Below the pieces are notes generated by a model, which was not told where the DNA came from, searched no databases, and saw nothing but the letters and a program-made list of their open reading frames with translations. From UBA2897 sp036733925 (GTDB lineage Bacteria; Bacillota; Negativicutes; Selenomonadales; Selenomonadaceae), in assembly GCA_036733925.1 (NCBI GenBank), contig DAIMZO010000009.1:1-64000 (forward strand): DNA of 64,000 nucleotides, written 5' to 3'. The translations under genes and the position numbers were made by a program. Positions 16,366 to 25,182 of the stretch are shown here, one piece after another; the stretch's first letter is position 1, and every line of letters starts with the position of its first letter.

Positions 16366-17547
16366 ATGATCAGTGTAACGAAACTGCTTTTTGCAAGAGA
16401 ATATTTCGGGGATAAGCTGCGCTATACGAAAAGCGCGCATACCGTGCGCAACGGTGCGGCGGAGGGTGTCGGCCCGGTGGTGGTCTGGAATTCGACGAAG
16501 ACCTGCAACCTCCGGTGCATGCACTGCTACATGGGCAGCGACGCGAGGAAATATCAGGACGAGCTGACGACGGAGGAGGCGAAGCGCTTCATCGACGACC
16601 TCGCGGACTTCCATGTGCCCGTCTTGCTGTTCTCGGGCGGCGAGCCGATGATCCGGCCGGACTTCTATGAGCTTGCGGCATACGCGGCGGAAAAGGGCGT
16701 GCGCCCGACGCTTTCGACGAACGGCACGCTGATCACGCGCGAGGCCGCGCAGCGCATCAAGGACATCGGCGTCGGCTACGTCGGCATCTCGCTCGACGGC
16801 CTGCGCGATGTCAACGACAAGTTCCGCGGCGTCGAGGGCGCCTACGAGAAGGCGATGCAGGGCATCAAGAACTGCGTGGCCGTCGGGCAGCGCGTCGGCC
16901 TGCGCTTCACGATCAACCACCACAACATCCAGGAGCTCGACCGCATCTTCGATTTCATCGAGGAGGAGAACATCAACCGCGTCTGCTTCTACCATCTTGT
17001 CTACAGCGGGCGTGGCGAGCACATGGTCGACCAGGATGTGACGACCGAGGAATCGCGCCATGCGATGGACACGATCATCCGCCGCACGCGCGATTTCGAG
17101 GAGCGCGGGCTGAAAAAGGAGATCCTGACCGTCGACAACCACTGCGATGGCATCTACATGTACCTGAAAGCGCTCGCGGATGGCGATGACAAAACGGCCG
17201 AGCAGATCAAGAAATATATCTCGATGAACGGCGGCAACCGCTCGGGCATCGCGTTCGGCGAGGTCGATCCGATGGGCTATGTGCATCCAGACCAGTTCAC
17301 GCAGCACCATACGTTCGGCAACGTGCGCGAGCGGAAGTTCGGCGACATCTGGCAGGATACCGCGAACCCAATCATGGCGGGGCTGAAGAACCGCAAGCCG
17401 CTGCTCAAGGGCCGCTGCGCGAAATGCAAGTGGCTCGCGCAGTGCAATGGCAATTTCCGCACGCGCGCGGAGGCCGTGACCGGCGATTTCTGGGAGTCCG
17501 ACCCGTCCTGCTACCTGACGGACGAAGAGATCGGGCTGACAGACTGA
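16366..17547 (+). CDS. Radical SAM protein NirJ1/AhbC-like (siroheme-dependent heme synthesis)
   Basis: 393 residues. The radical SAM cluster motif CNLRCMHC is at residues 47-54, followed by the SAM-binding FSGGEPMIRPD. The C-terminal half carries a second cysteine set (CAKCKWLAQC) that should bind an auxiliary iron-sulfur cluster. Size, motifs and pairing with the next gene match NirJ1/AhbC, which removes acetate groups from 12,18-didecarboxysiroheme to give iron-coproporphyrin III. The ATG follows AGGAG. No ahbAB or nitrite reductase gene is in the window, so the role rests on similarity and pairing. Confidence 0.78.
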   Translation: MISVTKLLFAREYFGDKLRYTKSAHTVRNGAAEGVGPVVVWNSTKTCNLRCMHCYMGSDARKYQDELTTEEAKRFIDDLADFHVPVLLFSGGEPMIRPDFYELAAYAAEKGVRPTLSTNGTLITREAAQRIKDIGVGYVGISLDGLRDVNDKFRGVEGAYEKAMQGIKNCVAVGQRVGLRFTINHHNIQELDRIFDFIEEENINRVCFYHLVYSGRGEHMVDQDVTTEESRHAMDTIIRRTRDFEERGLKKEILTVDNHCDGIYMYLKALADGDDKTAEQIKKYISMNGGNRSGIAFGEVDPMGYVHPDQFTQHHTFGNVRERKFGDIWQDTANPIMAGLKNRKPLLKGRCAKCKWLAQCNGNFRTRAEAVTGDFWESDPSCYLTDEEIGLTD

Positions 17548-17566
17548 GCGGACGGGAGGAATCATC

Positions 17567-18646
17567 ATGGAAAATGTTCTGCATCCACAGGGACATAATG
17601 CAGCGGGCACAAGGATAGGACACGCGCACGGCCGTCCGCATGGCCCGATGAAGATCATCTCGTGGAATACGACGAACGCCTGCAATATGTACTGCGCGCA
17701 TTGCTACCGCGACGCGGGCTGCAGGGCGAGTGAGGAGCTCTCGACGGCCGAGGCGAAGAAGATGCTCGGCGAGATCGCGAAGGCCGGCTTCAAGATCATG
17801 ATTTTCTCGGGGGGCGAGCCGCTCATGCGGCCGGATATCGTCGAGCTCGTGCAGACGGCCACGGATCTCGGCATGTTCCCGGTCTTCGGCTCGAACGGCA
17901 CCCTGCTGACGCCGGAGCTCGCGGCGAAGCTCAAGGCGGCGGGCTGCCGCGGCTTCGGCATCTCGCTCGACTCGATGGACCGCGAGAAGCACGACAAGTT
18001 CCGCGCGTTCCCGGGGGCCTGGGACGGCGCCGTGCGCGGCATGAAGATCTGCCGCGAGGCCGGCATCCCGTTCCAGATCCACACGACGGTCATGGACTGG
18101 AATCAGGACGAGATCGAGGACATCACGGACTTCGCCATCGAGCTCGGCGCGAAGGCACATCATTTCTTCTTCCTCGTGCCGACGGGGCGTGCAAAAACCA
18201 TCGAGGAGGAATCCCTGCGCGCGGAGCAGTACGAGTCGGTGCTGACGCGCATCATGAAGAAGCAGGAGCAGGTCGACATCGAACTGAAGCCGACCTGCGC
18301 GCCGCAGTTCCTGCGCATCGCCGCGGAGCTCGGGCAAAAGAGCCGGTTCCACCGCGGCTGCCTCGCGGGGCTCTCGTACTGCATCGTGAGCCCGCGCGGC
18401 AAGGTGCAGCCCTGCGCATACCTCAATATGGAGCTCGGCGACGTGCGCGAGACGCCGTTCGATGAAATCTGGGCGAAGAACCCGGTCCTGCAGAAACTCC
18501 GGACGCTCGACTACAGCGGCGGCTGCGGCACTTGCGGCTACAAGCGCGTCTGCGGCGGCTGCCGCGCGCGCGCCGCGTATTACCATGACGGCGACTACAT
18601 GGCTGAGGAACCCTGGTGCCTCTACCATGGCCGCCGCGGCGAATAA
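17567..18646 (+). CDS. Radical SAM protein NirJ2/AhbD-like (siroheme-dependent heme synthesis)
   Basis: 359 residues. A His/Gly-rich N-terminal extension (residues 1-27) precedes the radical SAM core with CNMYCAHC at 39-46 and FSGGEPLMRPD. The C-terminal SPASM-like part has CGTCGYKRVCGGC, for an auxiliary cluster. AhbD oxidatively decarboxylates the propionates of iron-coproporphyrin III to vinyl groups, giving heme b. It starts 19 bp after the NirJ1-like gene behind GGGAGG. The N-terminal histidines could bind metal or heme, but this is speculation. Confidence 0.78.
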   Translation: MENVLHPQGHNAAGTRIGHAHGRPHGPMKIISWNTTNACNMYCAHCYRDAGCRASEELSTAEAKKMLGEIAKAGFKIMIFSGGEPLMRPDIVELVQTATDLGMFPVFGSNGTLLTPELAAKLKAAGCRGFGISLDSMDREKHDKFRAFPGAWDGAVRGMKICREAGIPFQIHTTVMDWNQDEIEDITDFAIELGAKAHHFFFLVPTGRAKTIEEESLRAEQYESVLTRIMKKQEQVDIELKPTCAPQFLRIAAELGQKSRFHRGCLAGLSYCIVSPRGKVQPCAYLNMELGDVRETPFDEIWAKNPVLQKLRTLDYSGGCGTCGYKRVCGGCRARAAYYHDGDYMAEEPWCLYHGRRGE

Positions 18647-18654
18647 GCAAGGGA

Positions 18655-18690
18655 AAATCACCCGCTCCGATTGCAGGAAACGGGTGATTT
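18655..18690 (+). terminator. Hairpin terminator after the NirJ pair
   Basis: Stem AAATCACCCG/CGGGTGATTT (18655-18664 with 18681-18690) with a 16-base loop and only a short T tail. It overlaps the next promoter. Confidence 0.6.
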
Positions 18691-18699
18691 CTGTATAAT
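18671..18699 (+). promoter_or_regulatory. Sigma-A promoter of the HAD phosphatase gene
   Basis: TTGCAG (18671-18676), 17-bp spacer and perfect TATAAT (18694-18699). The -35 lies inside the loop of the preceding terminator hairpin. Confidence 0.75.
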
Positions 18700-18754
18700 G
18701 ATAGGCGGGATTTACAGGAATGATTCAGCAACAGAAAGGGATAGGGACTGATCG

Positions 18755-19570
18755 ATGATCCGATATATTTTCTGCGATATGGATGGGACGCTTCTGACGG
18801 ATGACAACCGTTTGCCGGAGGGCTTCGACGCGATGATGGCGGAGCTCCGCAGGCGCGGCGTGACGTTCTGTCCGGCGAGCGGGCGGCAGTATTTCTCGCT
18901 GCTCGACACGTTCCCCGCGTACAGGGACGACTTCATCTTCTTTGCGGAGAACGGCACGAACGTGATCCGTCAGGGCGAGGAGATCTACTCCGACTGCATC
19001 GCCGAAGAGATCGCGCGGACCATCCTGAACGATGTCTACGCGCAGCGCCCGGAGACGTTCTGCGTGTTCTGCGGCAAGAAGGACGCCTACGCGCTCGCCG
19101 CGCAGAACAGTGCGGCGAGCCGCGCGGAGCTCCACAAATACTATACGCACGCGACGTACTTGGAGACCGACCGCTTCGAGCCGGTCGATGACCAGCCGGT
19201 CAAGATCTCGCTCTACGACAGCACAGGCCATTCCGCGGAGACCATCTACCCGCTCGTCAAGAAATACGAGGCTGTGCCGCTGCACGTCGTGCTCTCGAGC
19301 GACTACTGGGTCGACATCATGAGCCCGACCGCGAACAAGGGCGCGGCCATCCGGGCGTTCCAGAAGAAATACGGCGTGAGCCCCGACGAGTGCGCGGCGT
19401 TCGGCGACTATCTGAACGACAAGGAAATGATCGGCGCCGTGACCTATAGCTTCGCGATGGCGAACGCGCACTCGGAAATCGCGGAACGGGCAAGATATCA
19501 GACGGCATCGAACAACGAGGCGGGCGTGCTGAAGGGCATCCAGCGCCTGATCGACGCGGGGCTCTGCTGA
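18755..19570 (+). CDS. Cof-type HAD-IIB phosphatase
   Basis: 271 residues. HAD motif I is CDMDGTLLTDDN at residues 7-18, the basic motif III is ISLYDS/NKGAAIRAFQKKYG, and motif IV is FGDYLNDKEM. The type IIB cap lies between. Members remove phosphate from sugar phosphates, flavin or pyridoxal phosphates with overlapping specificity, so no substrate is given. It reads into the PHP phosphatase gene with 35 bp between them, suggesting co-transcription. Confidence 0.9.
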   Translation: MIRYIFCDMDGTLLTDDNRLPEGFDAMMAELRRRGVTFCPASGRQYFSLLDTFPAYRDDFIFFAENGTNVIRQGEEIYSDCIAEEIARTILNDVYAQRPETFCVFCGKKDAYALAAQNSAASRAELHKYYTHATYLETDRFEPVDDQPVKISLYDSTGHSAETIYPLVKKYEAVPLHVVLSSDYWVDIMSPTANKGAAIRAFQKKYGVSPDECAAFGDYLNDKEMIGAVTYSFAMANAHSEIAERARYQTASNNEAGVLKGIQRLIDAGLC

Positions 19571-19605
19571 GAGAGGCGCCCGGAAGAAGGAAAGAGGCAG
19601 GCAGT

Positions 19606-20457
19606 ATGCGCATCGACTATCACATGCATTTTGAGAAAGGCTCCTACGATGAGGAATGGGCCGAGGGATTCTTCAAGGCGGCCGCGGAGCGCCATCTCGA
19701 TGAGATCGGCATCAGCGAGCACAGCCATACGTTCCCAGAGTTCCGGGATCTCTACTATCACGACCTGATCCTCGACGACAGCTTCATCGGGAGCTTCCAG
19801 CAGAAATGGCTGAAGTCGAACAAATTCAAATACACGCTCGACGACTATTTCCGCTTCATGGAGAAACTGCGAAAGCATCACCCGAACGTCAAGACGGGCA
19901 TCGAGGTCTGCAATTTCCAGCAGCAGGACAAGGTGCACGATATCCTGAAGGACTATCCGTTCGACTACATCATCGGGTCAGTGCATTTCATCCACGGCTG
20001 GGCCTACGATTCCTCGGAAATCAAGGCAGAATGGGACAGGATCCCGCTCGAGGATATCTATGAGTGGTACACCGAGGAAATCGAGAAGCTCGCGGACGCG
20101 GGCGAGTACGATGTGCTCGGCCACCCGTTCAATATCCGGCTGTTCCGCTATTTCCCGGATTTCGACGTCACGCCGTACCTCGAGCGGGCCGTGCGCGCGC
20201 TCCGGAAGGCGCACATGGTCGTCGATGTCAACACGGGCACCTACTACCGCTATCCCATCAAGGAGATCTCGCCGTATCCGGACTTCATGAAGCTCGCCGC
20301 ACGCGAGGGACTGCCGATCATCCTGACATCGGACGCGCATCACCCGGAGGACTGCGGGGCGTATCACGACGAGGCGGTGTCGTATGTGCACGGCTTCGGT
20401 TATGACCAGGTCGTGCATTTCGAGCAGCGGAAGCGCACGATGGTTCCGCTGAACTGA
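19606..20457 (+). CDS. PHP-domain phosphatase, histidinol-phosphatase (HisK)-like
   Basis: 283 residues. PHP metal ligands are visible: DYHMHFE at residues 4-10, ISEHSHTF at 36-43, GIEVC, IIGSVHFIHGW, DVLGHPFN and TSDAHHPEDCG. These nine-odd His, Asp and Glu residues place it in the trinuclear-metal PHP phosphoesterases. Histidinol-phosphate hydrolysis is the usual annotation, but no other his genes are nearby and small sugar phosphates are possible. Second gene of a pair with the HAD phosphatase. Confidence 0.8.
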   Translation: MRIDYHMHFEKGSYDEEWAEGFFKAAAERHLDEIGISEHSHTFPEFRDLYYHDLILDDSFIGSFQQKWLKSNKFKYTLDDYFRFMEKLRKHHPNVKTGIEVCNFQQQDKVHDILKDYPFDYIIGSVHFIHGWAYDSSEIKAEWDRIPLEDIYEWYTEEIEKLADAGEYDVLGHPFNIRLFRYFPDFDVTPYLERAVRALRKAHMVVDVNTGTYYRYPIKEISPYPDFMKLAAREGLPIILTSDAHHPEDCGAYHDEAVSYVHGFGYDQVVHFEQRKRTMVPLN

Positions 20458-20482
20458 GTTTCTGGCAGGAACAGCAGAGAAA

Positions 20483-20525
20483 AGGATAGCTTTTTCGCGA
20501 TTCCGGGACAGCTACCCTTTTTTTT
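20483..20525 (+). terminator. Terminator after the PHP phosphatase
   Basis: Stem AAGGATAGCT/AGCTACCCTT with one A-C mismatch, followed by a run of eight or more Ts. Confidence 0.85.
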
Positions 20526-20546
20526 GTACAATCTGCGCTAGAATCG

Positions 20547-20575
20547 TTGCGGAACTGTTACGGAATTGTTACAAT
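20547..20575 (+). promoter_or_regulatory. Promoter of the AAA+/Fis regulator gene, with tandem repeat
   Basis: TTGCGG (20547-20552), 17-bp spacer and TACAAT (20570-20575). Within it GGAACTGTTAC and GGAATTGTTAC stand head to tail (20551-20572), a possible operator. It gives a leader of about 97 nt. Confidence 0.55.
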
Positions 20576-20678
20576 ATAAGGTGCTGGTATATCGGGCGCG
20601 GACAGGGGAAATCGTGCCATACGGAACAGACTTCAGCACTTCCCTGGAAACCGAGGAATCTTACAGGAGGGGTAATTG

Positions 20679-22610
20679 ATGATTCGTGAGCATCGGAGCA
20701 GAGAAAAACTCGAAGCTTATTATGATGCGTTTGTCAAAGATGGCGTGATGGATAAGAACGTACACCCGTGGGTCGCGGAGTCCTGGCGCCGCAGCAAGGA
20801 GCTCGGCATCGACGGCGAGGCGCCGATGGATATCTCGCATCGCGTGCCGGTCGACGAGTTCGCGCAGATGCAGGAGAAGAACAAGACGGCCATCGACTTT
20901 CTCGGCCGCATGGGCGGGGCCATCAAGGAGTTCTTCCAGGAGTACAACCTGTCGCTGCTGCTCGTCAATGCGGACTGCGTGGTCCTGAAGAGCTACTCGC
21001 TGCCGTTCTATCAGCTGACGCCGGGCGAGATCGAGGGCGTCCGCGTCGGCGTCGAGGAGGTCGGCACATCGAGCATCAGCGTCGCGCGCGACCACATGTC
21101 GACGTTCTGGATGTTCGGCCCAGAGATGTGGGTCCGCGAGTGCCAGCTCGGCGAGGCCTGCTCGACGCCGGTTATGGTGGACGGCGAGTTCGCCTACATC
21201 ATCACGCTTGTCTCGATGGAGCAGCTGCCGATGCCGCAGGACGCGGTGATCTCGCTGCTGCTGACGCTGAAGAACGCGCTCGAGATCCACATGGAGGAAT
21301 CCGTGCGCATCCGCGCGGAGGAGACGCTCCTCGACGCGACGCCGTTCGCGGTCTACCACGTGATGCCGGGCGGCGAGGTCGCCTACGCGAACAAGCTCGG
21401 CCATGAGCGCCTGCACGCAATCCAGACGAAGAAGTCCGACGAGGAGCCGAAGGAGAAGGCGAAGGAGAACCTCGGCAGCCTGATCCTGAACTACCGGCAC
21501 ACGCCAATCTTCAAGGGCTTCCGCGGCATCCCGTCCTACAACAAAGAGGTCACATGGATCACGGCGGCGAAGACCTACGAGGACATCACGACCGTCGTGC
21601 CGCTCGAGCGCGACAGCGACCAGGCCGTGAAGTCGGTCGCGGTCGTCTCGATGCCAATCGAGGATCTGCGCACGCTCGTCGCGCACGCGGCGGGCTACAC
21701 GGCAAAGTATAGCCTGAACTCGATGGTCGGCATCAGCCAGAATTTCGAGACGGTCAAGGCCAAGGCGGCGCGCGTCGCGAAGAACAAGCATCATGTCCTG
21801 ATTCAGGGCGAGGCAGGCACGGGCAAGCAGCGCATGGCGCACGGCATCCATCAGGCGAGCCCGCGCGCGGCGGGGCCGCTCATCACGCTCCGCTGCGGCG
21901 ACTCGACGCCGGAGCTGCTCGAGCAGGAGATCTTCGGCGTCGTGCAGGGGGAGGTCAGCCATCAGGGGCGCCTCGAGCTCGCGTCGGGCGGCACGCTTTT
22001 CCTCGATGAGATCGAGAAGATGCCGATCCCGATTGCCGACAAGCTCGCCAAGGCACTCGAGGCGGGCAAGGCCTGCCGCATCGGCGAGAAGGTCGAGCGC
22101 CCGATCGACGTGCGGATCATCGCGGCCTGCGACAGCGACCTGCGCCGCCTGACGGAGCGCGGCCTGTTCGCGCAGTCCCTCTACGAGATTGTCAGCAAGA
22201 GCGTGATCCGCCTGCCGTCCATCCGCAGCCGCCGCGAGGATATCCCGGTGCTCGCCGAGCACATCATCTCGGAGCTCGCGGAGCAGCACCAGATGAAGCC
22301 GAAGAAGATTGCCCCGGCGACCATCAAGGTGCTCATGGACTACGACTGGCCGGGCAATATCAAGCAGCTGCAGAGCGCGCTCGAGTACGCGTTCTTCAAC
22401 ACGAAGGGCAAGGTCATCAAGCCGACGGACATCAGCCTGATGGGCGACGTCAAGCCGGACAACAAATGGAAGGAAGACCGTACGATCTTCGTCAAGGCAT
22501 GGCAGGCCGCGGGCGGCAACGTCAGCCGTCTCGCGAACCTGCTCGGCGTCAGCCGTGTGACCCTGTACCGCTATATGAAGAAATTCGGGCTGGAGAAGAG
22601 CCGGTCCTGA
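20679..22610 (+). CDS. AcoR/DhaR-like AAA+ regulator lacking the sigma-54 contact motif
   Basis: 643 residues. GAF-like sensor (about 70-215), PAS-like segment (about 217-330), AAA+ domain (about 345-570) with Walker A GEAGTGKQ at 377-384 and Walker B TLFLDEIE, and a Fis-type HTH at the C-terminus (GGNVSRLANLLGVSRVTLYRYM). Where sigma-54 activators carry GAFTGA, this protein has GEVSHQ (about 424-429). It therefore probably does not remodel sigma-54 holoenzyme and may act on sigma-A promoters, as TyrR does. The ATG at 20679 follows AGGAGGGG; the TTG before it is not used. Effector and targets are unknown. Confidence 0.85.
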   Translation: MIREHRSREKLEAYYDAFVKDGVMDKNVHPWVAESWRRSKELGIDGEAPMDISHRVPVDEFAQMQEKNKTAIDFLGRMGGAIKEFFQEYNLSLLLVNADCVVLKSYSLPFYQLTPGEIEGVRVGVEEVGTSSISVARDHMSTFWMFGPEMWVRECQLGEACSTPVMVDGEFAYIITLVSMEQLPMPQDAVISLLLTLKNALEIHMEESVRIRAEETLLDATPFAVYHVMPGGEVAYANKLGHERLHAIQTKKSDEEPKEKAKENLGSLILNYRHTPIFKGFRGIPSYNKEVTWITAAKTYEDITTVVPLERDSDQAVKSVAVVSMPIEDLRTLVAHAAGYTAKYSLNSMVGISQNFETVKAKAARVAKNKHHVLIQGEAGTGKQRMAHGIHQASPRAAGPLITLRCGDSTPELLEQEIFGVVQGEVSHQGRLELASGGTLFLDEIEKMPIPIADKLAKALEAGKACRIGEKVERPIDVRIIAACDSDLRRLTERGLFAQSLYEIVSKSVIRLPSIRSRREDIPVLAEHIISELAEQHQMKPKKIAPATIKVLMDYDWPGNIKQLQSALEYAFFNTKGKVIKPTDISLMGDVKPDNKWKEDRTIFVKAWQAAGGNVSRLANLLGVSRVTLYRYMKKFGLEKSRS

Positions 22611-22641
22611 GCCGAGGAAAGTCGAGAAAAGGAGAATCGCA

Positions 22642-23334
22642 TTGCGTTTAAGGAGAAAGCCGTGGGTTGACGAGGCCATCCATGATTTCGATGCCTTCGT
22701 CGTGAGCCGGGATCAGGAGATCGGCGAGGAGAGGAAAGGGCACTGGAACGAGTGGTTCGGCCGCGAGGCGTCGCTGTATGTCGAGCTCGGCACGGGCAAG
22801 GGCGACTTCATCACGCAGATGGCTGAGCGGCACCCGGAAATCAATTTCATCGGCATCGAGCTGCAGCAGGACGTCCTGTATTCCGCGGCGAAGAAGACGG
22901 CGGAGCTCGGCCTGTCAAACGTGCGCCTGCTCGTCTTCGACATCAACCATATCGAGGATATCTTCGCCGAGGGCGAGGTTGACCGCTTCTACATCAATTT
23001 CTGCGATCCGTGGCCGAAGAAGCGGCACGCGAAGCGCCGCCTGACGCACCGGCTTTTCCTCGAGAAATACCGCCGCCTGCTGAAGAAGCCGGGCGAGCTC
23101 CATTTCAAGACGGACAACCGGCCGCTGTTCGACTTCTCGCTCGAGGAGTTCGAGGCGGAGGGCCTGCCCGTGCGGAACGTCTCGTACGACCTGCATGCGG
23201 AGAACTGGCCGGACAACGTCGAGACGGAGTACGAGCGGAAATTCAGCGGTTTCGGCGAGAAGATCAACCGCTGTGAGGTGCTTTTCCCGGAGGAGGACGA
23301 GGACCATGCGCATACGGAAGACGCTGTGGAATAA
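22642..23334 (+). CDS. trmB: tRNA (guanine-N7-)-methyltransferase TrmB
   Basis: 230 residues. The SAM-binding motif VELGTGKGDFI is at 47-57, and the family signature FCDPWPKKRHAKRRL near 118-133 binds tRNA and catalyses methylation of G46 in the variable loop. The C-terminal TEYERKF motif is present. Starts at TTG behind AGGAG. Its last 29 bp overlap the start of ftsW, so the two are coupled. Confidence 0.95.
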   Translation: MRLRRKPWVDEAIHDFDAFVVSRDQEIGEERKGHWNEWFGREASLYVELGTGKGDFITQMAERHPEINFIGIELQQDVLYSAAKKTAELGLSNVRLLVFDINHIEDIFAEGEVDRFYINFCDPWPKKRHAKRRLTHRLFLEKYRRLLKKPGELHFKTDNRPLFDFSLEEFEAEGLPVRNVSYDLHAENWPDNVETEYERKFSGFGEKINRCEVLFPEEDEDHAHTEDAVE

Positions 23335-24484
23335 CGATGCGGAGCCCGTCATCGTCATCATGGCGATCCTGCTCGTGCTCGGCACAATCAACGTGTTCAG
23401 CTCGAGCTTCGTCAAAGCGGCGACGGATTACGACAACCCGTATCTGTACCTGCAGAAGCATATCGTCATGGTGGCCATCGGCACGGTGGCGTTCCTCGCC
23501 TGCCGCAAGATCCACTACACGCGCTGGCGGACCTTCATGCCATGGCTGCTGTTCGGAACGGTGCTGTGCCTCGTGCTCGTGCTGTTTATCGGCACCTCGG
23601 TCAACGGTGCGAAACGCTGGCTGTTCATCGGGCAGCCGGCGGAGCTCGCGAAGCTCATGGCGCTCATACTGACCGCGGCGTATATCGCCTCGCGGGCAAA
23701 GCACGACCAGCCGGTGTCCTTCCTGAACCGGCAGTTCGCGTTTGTCATAGTGATGGCGGCGCTGACGGAACTGGAACCGGATATGGGCACGGCCTGCATC
23801 ATCGCGGGCGTGCCAATCCTCATGTACTTCGTCGCGGGCGTCAAGCCGGGCGAGCGGCGCTTCCTCGGCGCAGCGGTCGCGGTGATTGCCATTTTCCTGA
23901 TTTTCTTGCAGCCGTATCGCCTCGAGCGGGTCAAGATCCTGTTTGACCCGTGGGCGGACGCGCAGGGCGTCGGCTATCAGGTCGTACAGTCGCTCTCGAC
24001 CATCGGCTCCGGCGGCCTCTGGGGCATGGGCCTCGGCGCCGGCGTCAGCAAGTACGACTACCTGCCGGAGGCGCATACGGATTTCGCATTCGCGATTTTC
24101 AGCCAGGAGCACGGCTATATCCTCGTGCTGATGGTCCTGCTGCTCTACGCTGCGCTGACGCTGTTCTGCGCGCGCATCGCGAATATCGCGCGCGACGCAT
24201 TCGGGCAGGTTCTCGCGGTCGGCATCATGATCCTGATCGTCGGGCAGGCCATCGTCAACCTCATGATGGTTGGCGGCATCTTCCCGGTCGTCGGCGTGCC
24301 GCTGCCGTTCATCAGCTACGGCGGCTCGTCCCTTGTCGTCTCGATGGCGGCGATGGGCATGCTCGCGAACATCGCCGACCACGGCGTGCACCGCAAGCGC
24401 GACATCCCGCAGGAAGATGAGCCGGAGGAATCCGACCGGCCGAAGCTGCACCTCATCAAGACAGGGTCTCCCCGCGAGATTTGA
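23306..24484 (+). CDS. ftsW: FtsW/RodA/SpoVE-family peptidoglycan glycosyltransferase
   Basis: About 392 residues with roughly ten membrane segments. SEDS-family hallmarks are present: NGAKRWLFIG, QPAELAKL (the catalytic Asp region follows in ELEPDMGTA), LPEAHTDFAFAI, and GVPLPFISYGGSS near the end. It polymerises lipid II glycan strands at the septum or side wall. The ATG at 23306 is chosen because the ribosome site GGAGGACGAGG precedes it; longer frames start inside trmB. FtsW is preferred over RodA from the IFPVVGVPLPFISYGGSS region, but the two are hard to separate. Confidence 0.88.
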   Translation: MRIRKTLWNNDAEPVIVIMAILLVLGTINVFSSSFVKAATDYDNPYLYLQKHIVMVAIGTVAFLACRKIHYTRWRTFMPWLLFGTVLCLVLVLFIGTSVNGAKRWLFIGQPAELAKLMALILTAAYIASRAKHDQPVSFLNRQFAFVIVMAALTELEPDMGTACIIAGVPILMYFVAGVKPGERRFLGAAVAVIAIFLIFLQPYRLERVKILFDPWADAQGVGYQVVQSLSTIGSGGLWGMGLGAGVSKYDYLPEAHTDFAFAIFSQEHGYILVLMVLLLYAALTLFCARIANIARDAFGQVLAVGIMILIVGQAIVNLMMVGGIFPVVGVPLPFISYGGSSLVVSMAAMGMLANIADHGVHRKRDIPQEDEPEESDRPKLHLIKTGSPREI

Positions 24485-24490
24485 GTCAGA

Positions 24491-24541
24491 GAAAAGGAGC
24501 TGCCCGCACGGAAATGTTCTCGTGCGGACAGCTCCTTTTTC
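24491..24541. terminator. Bidirectional terminator between ftsW and the YgbA_NO gene
   Basis: Stem of about 19 bp (AAAAGGAGCTG-C-CCGCACG with CGTGCGG-A-CAGCTCCTTTT) with T runs on both strands. Confidence 0.9.
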
Positions 24542-24569
24542 AGCCCTCCTCAGAAGGGGATGCCAAGCC

Positions 24570-25031
24570 TTATTTTTTGTTCTTGCGTTCCTTGGCGCGG
24601 TTCTTGGCAGCGGCTTCTTTGGTCTTGATCTTGTCGCTGATCTTTTTCTGCTGCTGCATCTTCGCGTAGTCGACGCCCCAGCTCGCGAGCTTGTGCTTGA
24701 ACGCCAGCATCGGGTGGTGCAGGAACATGCGCTTCTGCGAGCCGTGCATGACATCGAGGAAGTATTTCGCCTGCTCGGCGCCGAAGCACTGCTCGGCGAA
24801 CTCGCAGCGGTCGCAGATCGGCTTCGTGATGCCGTAACGGCATCGGTTCATCTTCGTCAGGACGGTCGCGACCGCAGCCGTGCATTTCGGGCAGAGCTTT
24901 TCGCCGCTCGTGCCGTGGTGGGCGTGGCAGTATACGCCGAAGGTCTTGCGGATGTTCGCCTTTTCTTTCGGAACCGTATTCTTGATTTCAACCGGCTTCC
25001 GCTTCGGGCGGAGGCGCGAGAAAATACTCAT
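24570..25031 (-). CDS. YgbA/nitrous-oxide-stimulated-promoter family protein
   Basis: About 153 residues. The N-terminal half matches PF11756-type proteins: KRKTF-like start, YCHAHHG, LCPKCTAAV, NRCRYG, KPICDRCEFAEQCF, then the conserved MHGSQKRMFLHHPMLAFKH. Several Cys and His residues could form metal or cluster sites. The tail is Lys-rich. In enterobacteria ygbA is induced by nitric oxide and linked to nitrosative-stress recovery; function here is inferred from family only. The ATG at 25031 is chosen because AAAGGTGAT precedes it. Confidence 0.82.
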   Translation of the reverse strand: MSIFSRLRPKRKPVEIKNTVPKEKANIRKTFGVYCHAHHGTSGEKLCPKCTAAVATVLTKMNRCRYGITKPICDRCEFAEQCFGAEQAKYFLDVMHGSQKRMFLHHPMLAFKHKLASWGVDYAKMQQQKKISDKIKTKEAAAKNRAKERKNKK

Positions 25032-25129
25032 GTTGATCACCTTTCCAGTCTAAATCGGGATACTCTTTTTATTTTAAGTGCTTTCGGGCATAAAAGCAAG
25101 GATATCTTTTATGGAACGGCCGGATGTAG

Positions 25130-25135
25130 TATAAT
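25130..25135 (+). promoter_or_regulatory. -10 box upstream of the DegS-like kinase
   Basis: Perfect TATAAT with no good -35 hexamer. It places the transcript start near 25142 and so rules out an ATG at 25138 as the kinase start. Confidence 0.5.
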
Positions 25136-25182
25136 AAATGCATGGAGAAGGAAATGCGAAGCGGACAAAGCGGGGGCGTTGT

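Noticed and set aside
20661..22679. Long minus-strand open frame opposite the AAA+ regulator
   Set aside because: Arg/Asp/Leu-rich shadow; the plus strand carries the domains.
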